Shown piece by piece: positions 5,542 to 5,589 of a stretch of 5,589 nucleotides of DNA. Both the position numbers and the translations under genes were made by a program. How positions within the stretch are numbered: position 1 is the first letter of the stretch; each line of letters begins with the position of its first letter. The notes under the pieces are model-generated. The model was not told the DNA's origin. It searched no databases and saw only the letters and a list, made by a program, of their open reading frames with translations. The stretch comes from Planctomycetaceae bacterium (GTDB lineage: Bacteria; Planctomycetota; Planctomycetia; Pirellulales; Thermoguttaceae): positions 1-5,589 of the forward strand of contig JAISQS010000215.1 of NCBI GenBank assembly GCA_031274045.1, given 5' to 3'.

Positions 5542-5589
5542 AACTGGATCGCCAACACGCATTGGCAAAACCAAAACGCCCTACGTTTT

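Overview
The window holds two complete bacterial genes, transcribed away from each other and separated by a 1.2 kb intergenic region packed with short GC-rich palindromic repeats. Coding DNA is moderately AT-rich, while the intergenic DNA is a mosaic of small hairpin modules. Neither gene has a Shine-Dalgarno sequence at its start. A triple-hairpin repeat near 5270-5350 and the other GC hairpin families resemble intergenic repeats I associate with Planctomycetota, and also with Verrucomicrobiota and Bacteroidota. A planctomycete-like chromosome is my best guess, but it is an inference and not proven by the sequence.

Layout. 1-242: non-coding DNA downstream of recQ, with one copy of a 59 bp dispersed element (62-120) and a partial copy of a palindromic repeat called R1 here. 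243-2456 (minus): recQ, a full-length RecQ helicase with helicase core, zinc site, RQC, HRDC and a C-terminal helix-turn-helix extension, starting at GTG. 2457-3652: intergenic. The recQ leader and candidate promoters lie at 2457-2640, followed by an A/C-rich strand-skewed stretch. The repeat cluster (2724-3290) includes a long inverted repeat with arms of about 70 nt. Next come two 16 bp operator-like palindromes spaced 31 bp apart (3345-3391), and then a metY leader whose last 83 nt contain no G. 3653-4942 (plus): metY, O-acetylhomoserine sulfhydrylase, followed by a strong intrinsic terminator. 4943-5589: non-coding DNA with the second, inverted copy of the 59 bp element, three tandem 25 bp units, the triple-hairpin repeat, another hairpin and another R1 copy.

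Functionally the two genes look unrelated: RecQ acts in recombination and DNA repair, and MetY in homocysteine/methionine synthesis. They share only an intergenic region. The most interesting material is non-coding: the paired operator-like palindromes before metY, the G-free leader, the long inverted repeat, and the dispersed element that brackets both genes in inverted orientation. I see no new multi-gene system here.
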